From: Gemmatimonadota bacterium
Lineage (GTDB): Bacteria; Gemmatimonadota; Gemmatimonadetes; Gemmatimonadales; Gemmatimonadaceae
Direction: 5' to 3'
Assembly: GCA_003222065.1 (NCBI GenBank)
Contig: QHUV01000010.1
Location: 1-13,615 of the forward strand
Length of the DNA stretch: 13,615 bases
In this document: positions 12,149 through 13,615 of the stretch, in pieces
Numbering within the stretch: position 1 is the stretch's first letter
How the letters are laid out: each line of letters starts with the position of its first letter
Program-made: the position numbers and the translations under genes
Notes under the pieces: model-generated
Seen by the model: the letters and a program-made list of their open reading frames with translations, nothing else
The model's database searches: none
Told to the model about the DNA's origin: nothing

Positions 12149-13075
12149 TCAGCGCGAATCATCGGCGCGCTCCGGGCGGCGAGGCCACGTACGCAGAATC
12201 GCCTCGCCAATCTTGCCGAGCGCGAGCTGCGCCTCGTTGTCGACCACCCATCGCGTATCCGCGTTCTGCTTTGTGAGCGCGCAAGCAACAACGCGGGTCT
12301 GCAGCCGGAAGAGCGCGCACTCCGTCCTCACGGAATCGGTTGCGCCCGTCTTGTGCGGGACCGCAAGCCCGGCGACCGTCCGCTGCATCAACTCCATGTC
12401 CTGGTTGTTGGCCAGGATATCGAGCATCGCCGAGTCCGCCTTGGGAGTCACGGCCTTGCCATTCGCCATCAACTCGAACAGCCGCGCCATTTCGTTGGGC
12501 GTCGTGACGCCGAGCCCATATTTAACGGAGCTGTCTACCGCGACACTGGCGATCCGCAAAAAGACCTTCGAGTGCACCTTCGTGTGCGGAAGCCCCAGCG
12601 CTTCCATTTTCTGCCACACGCGCCGGATGACGACTTTGTCCAACAGCAGATTCGTCGCCGTGTTGTCGCTGAGGATGCTCATCAACACCGCGGCATCGCG
12701 CACGCTGAGCGTCATCTGCGGATGCATGAACTGCAGGACGCCGGATCCCGGTACCTGATCGATCTTGAGTAGCGTCAACGGATCGTCGAGGGACAGCATC
12801 CCCTTCTCAGCCAAGTCATACACCGTGACCAAAATCGCGACTTTTATCAAGCTCGCGGTCGGGAATGTCTCGTCGCCTCGCACCGCGAGTCGTTCACCGG
12901 TGTCGAGATTGTTGATGGAGTAGCCGAGCACGCCGTGGAAGCGATGCACCAGCGAATCGAGCGTGCGGTGAAGCGCGACGGTATCCACGGACTTCGTCTG
13001 TGCACCGGCGCGCGCGGATGCATAGAATGGCGATGAGAGCGCGACGAGCAGCGTTAGGCGAACGAGTGCGGTCAT
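12149..13075 (-). CDS. Secreted class A beta-lactamase-fold serine hydrolase lacking the Glu166 motif
   Basis: The 308-residue product starts with a signal peptide (MTALVRLTLLVALSSPFYASARA, cleaved near 21-25). It shows the active-site motifs of the penicillin-recognising family: S75-L-I-K78 (SxxK, in TASLIKVAI), S136-D-N138 (in LSDNTATNLLLDK) and K242-T-G244 (in HKTGATDSVRTE). Spacings match class A beta-lactamases. However, the omega-loop RxExxLN, with the deacylating Glu166, is absent; residues about 160-190 instead read HTKVHSKVFLRIASVAVDSS. A true beta-lactamase activity is therefore doubtful, and a penicillin-binding or peptidoglycan-type acyl-enzyme is more likely. I chose ATG 13073-13075 over the longer frame to 13237 because it gives a clean signal peptide. 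No clear Shine-Dalgarno is visible. The sortase-substrate gene follows 54 bases downstream. Confidence 0.87.
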   Translation of the reverse strand: MTALVRLTLLVALSSPFYASARAGAQTKSVDTVALHRTLDSLVHRFHGVLGYSINNLDTGERLAVRGDETFPTASLIKVAILVTVYDLAEKGMLSLDDPLTLLKIDQVPGSGVLQFMHPQMTLSVRDAAVLMSILSDNTATNLLLDKVVIRRVWQKMEALGLPHTKVHSKVFLRIASVAVDSSVKYGLGVTTPNEMARLFELMANGKAVTPKADSAMLDILANNQDMELMQRTVAGLAVPHKTGATDSVRTECALFRLQTRVVACALTKQNADTRWVVDNEAQLALGKIGEAILRTWPRRPERADDSR

Positions 13076-13169
13076 CAGGTCGTGGATGGTTGAAAGTTCT
13101 GCGTGGGCCGCGCACAGGAGAGTGGCACCGATGCAACTGTCTGACAACCACCAACTCGTGGGCCGGCCT

Positions 13170-13615
13170 TCACCCGTGACGAGCCGCTGCTCCGTTCTTG
13201 GAGTAGGCCCGCCACTCGCCAGTCGCGATCGCGCCATCGATCATCGCCACCGCGCGCTCGAGCTCGTCGTCGCTCGTGTAGAAGTGTGGCGCGATGCGAA
13301 TCCCGGCATTCGGGCGATAATCCACCAGGACGTCGTTTGCCAACAGCACCTCCGATACTTCCTCGCCGTGCGGCACGTCGAACGCGACGGTTCCGCCGCG
13401 TCGCGATGGATCGCGCGGTGCAGTGACGCGATAACCGCGCGCGTCAGCCAGCTCGATGAGCCGCGCGGTTTGTCGCATACTCTTGGCCCGAATGCGATCG
13501 ATGCCAGCCCGGCGCACGATACGCGGCCCCTCGACCGCCGCATAAAGCGCCGGAACGACGGGCGTCCCGTTCAGCCAGCGAAACGCGTCGTCCGCGTACT
13601 CCATGGCGCCCTCAA
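13170..13615 (-). CDS. Class V aminotransferase-fold PLP enzyme, C-terminal part only
   Basis: The last 147 or so residues of a PLP-dependent enzyme of the class V aminotransferase group (cysteine desulfurase/kynureninase type); the gene begins beyond base 13615. Seen are FRWLNGTPVVPALYAAVEG, the family's R(F/W)xxGTPxxxA segment, then IDRIRAKSMRQTARLIELA, a PRDPSRRGGTVAFDVP strand block and NDVLVDYRPNAGIRIAPHFY, where the Arg normally binds the substrate carboxylate. The RGGTVAF and DYRPxxGIRIAPHxY pattern is closest to kynureninase-like members, but the PLP-binding Lys lies outside the window, so the substrate cannot be decided. No frameshift is seen. It precedes the serine hydrolase gene by 94 bases, with no clear terminator or promoter between them. 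Confidence 0.82.
   Translation of the reverse strand, partial: EGAMEYADDAFRWLNGTPVVPALYAAVEGPRIVRRAGIDRIRAKSMRQTARLIELADARGYRVTAPRDPSRRGGTVAFDVPHGEEVSEVLLANDVLVDYRPNAGIRIAPHFYTSDDELERAVAMIDGAIATGEWRAYSKNGAAARHG

Noticed and set aside
11841..12758. Plus-strand frame of 305 codons over the serine hydrolase and sortase-substrate genes
   Set aside because: It runs antisense to two genes with clear motifs and signal peptides, and its product is low-complexity Ser/Thr/Arg sequence.
13076..13169. TTGTCA-like -35 before the serine hydrolase gene
   Set aside because: The matching -10 at 17 bases (CACTCT) is poor, so a separate promoter here is not supported.

Overview
The window is about 13.6 kb of GC-rich, gene-dense bacterial chromosome with no tRNA, rRNA, CRISPR array, insertion sequence or phage gene that I can see. 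The mix suggests a diderm, probably a Gemmatimonadota-like bacterium. It contains a tandem M16 peptidase with TPR partners, an envelope beta-barrel-like protein, small lineage-type hypothetical proteins, a sortase with one adjacent substrate, and a class A beta-lactamase-fold hydrolase without the usual Glu166. The phylum is inferred from recollection of gene families, not from a search. Starts are often GTG or TTG, and several neighbouring genes overlap by GTGA.

Layout, left to right. (1) 1-674, minus: a small hypothetical protein is coupled by a GTGA overlap to a membrane-anchored DsbA-like thioredoxin that runs off the left edge. (2) 675-2272, plus: an intergenic stretch with a possible promoter, then an alpha/beta-hydrolase-fold protein with an abnormal catalytic triad, then an 89-residue hypothetical protein closed by a strong bidirectional hairpin terminator. 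(3) 2360-4933: a minus-strand exported beta-rich protein, and divergent from it a plus-strand pair made of a single-domain AdoMet-decarboxylase (SpeD) homologue with altered active-site residues and a six-helix membrane protein fused to a glycosidase-like barrel. (4) 4944-9824, minus: an operon of TPR protein, membrane-anchored TPR protein and two-lobed M16 zinc peptidase, headed by a near-consensus sigma70-type promoter at 9863-9891. (5) 10029-13615, minus: a class V aminotransferase-fold enzyme cut by the right edge, a secreted serine hydrolase, a small exported protein with a C-terminal sorting signal, a sortase, and a pseudouridine-5'-phosphate glycosidase (PsuG).

The strongest biological stories are these. 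The sortase and its apparent single dedicated substrate sit 13 bp apart, directly downstream of a peptidoglycan-type serine hydrolase. The SpeD homologue has Cys where the pyruvoyl-forming Ser should be and Pro where the catalytic Cys should be. The hydrolase-fold protein has an Asp nucleophile position but Arg in place of the catalytic His. The octamer CGTTAGGC occurs five times, always on the plus strand, through genes of both orientations and in three reading frames, which suggests selection on the DNA word itself.
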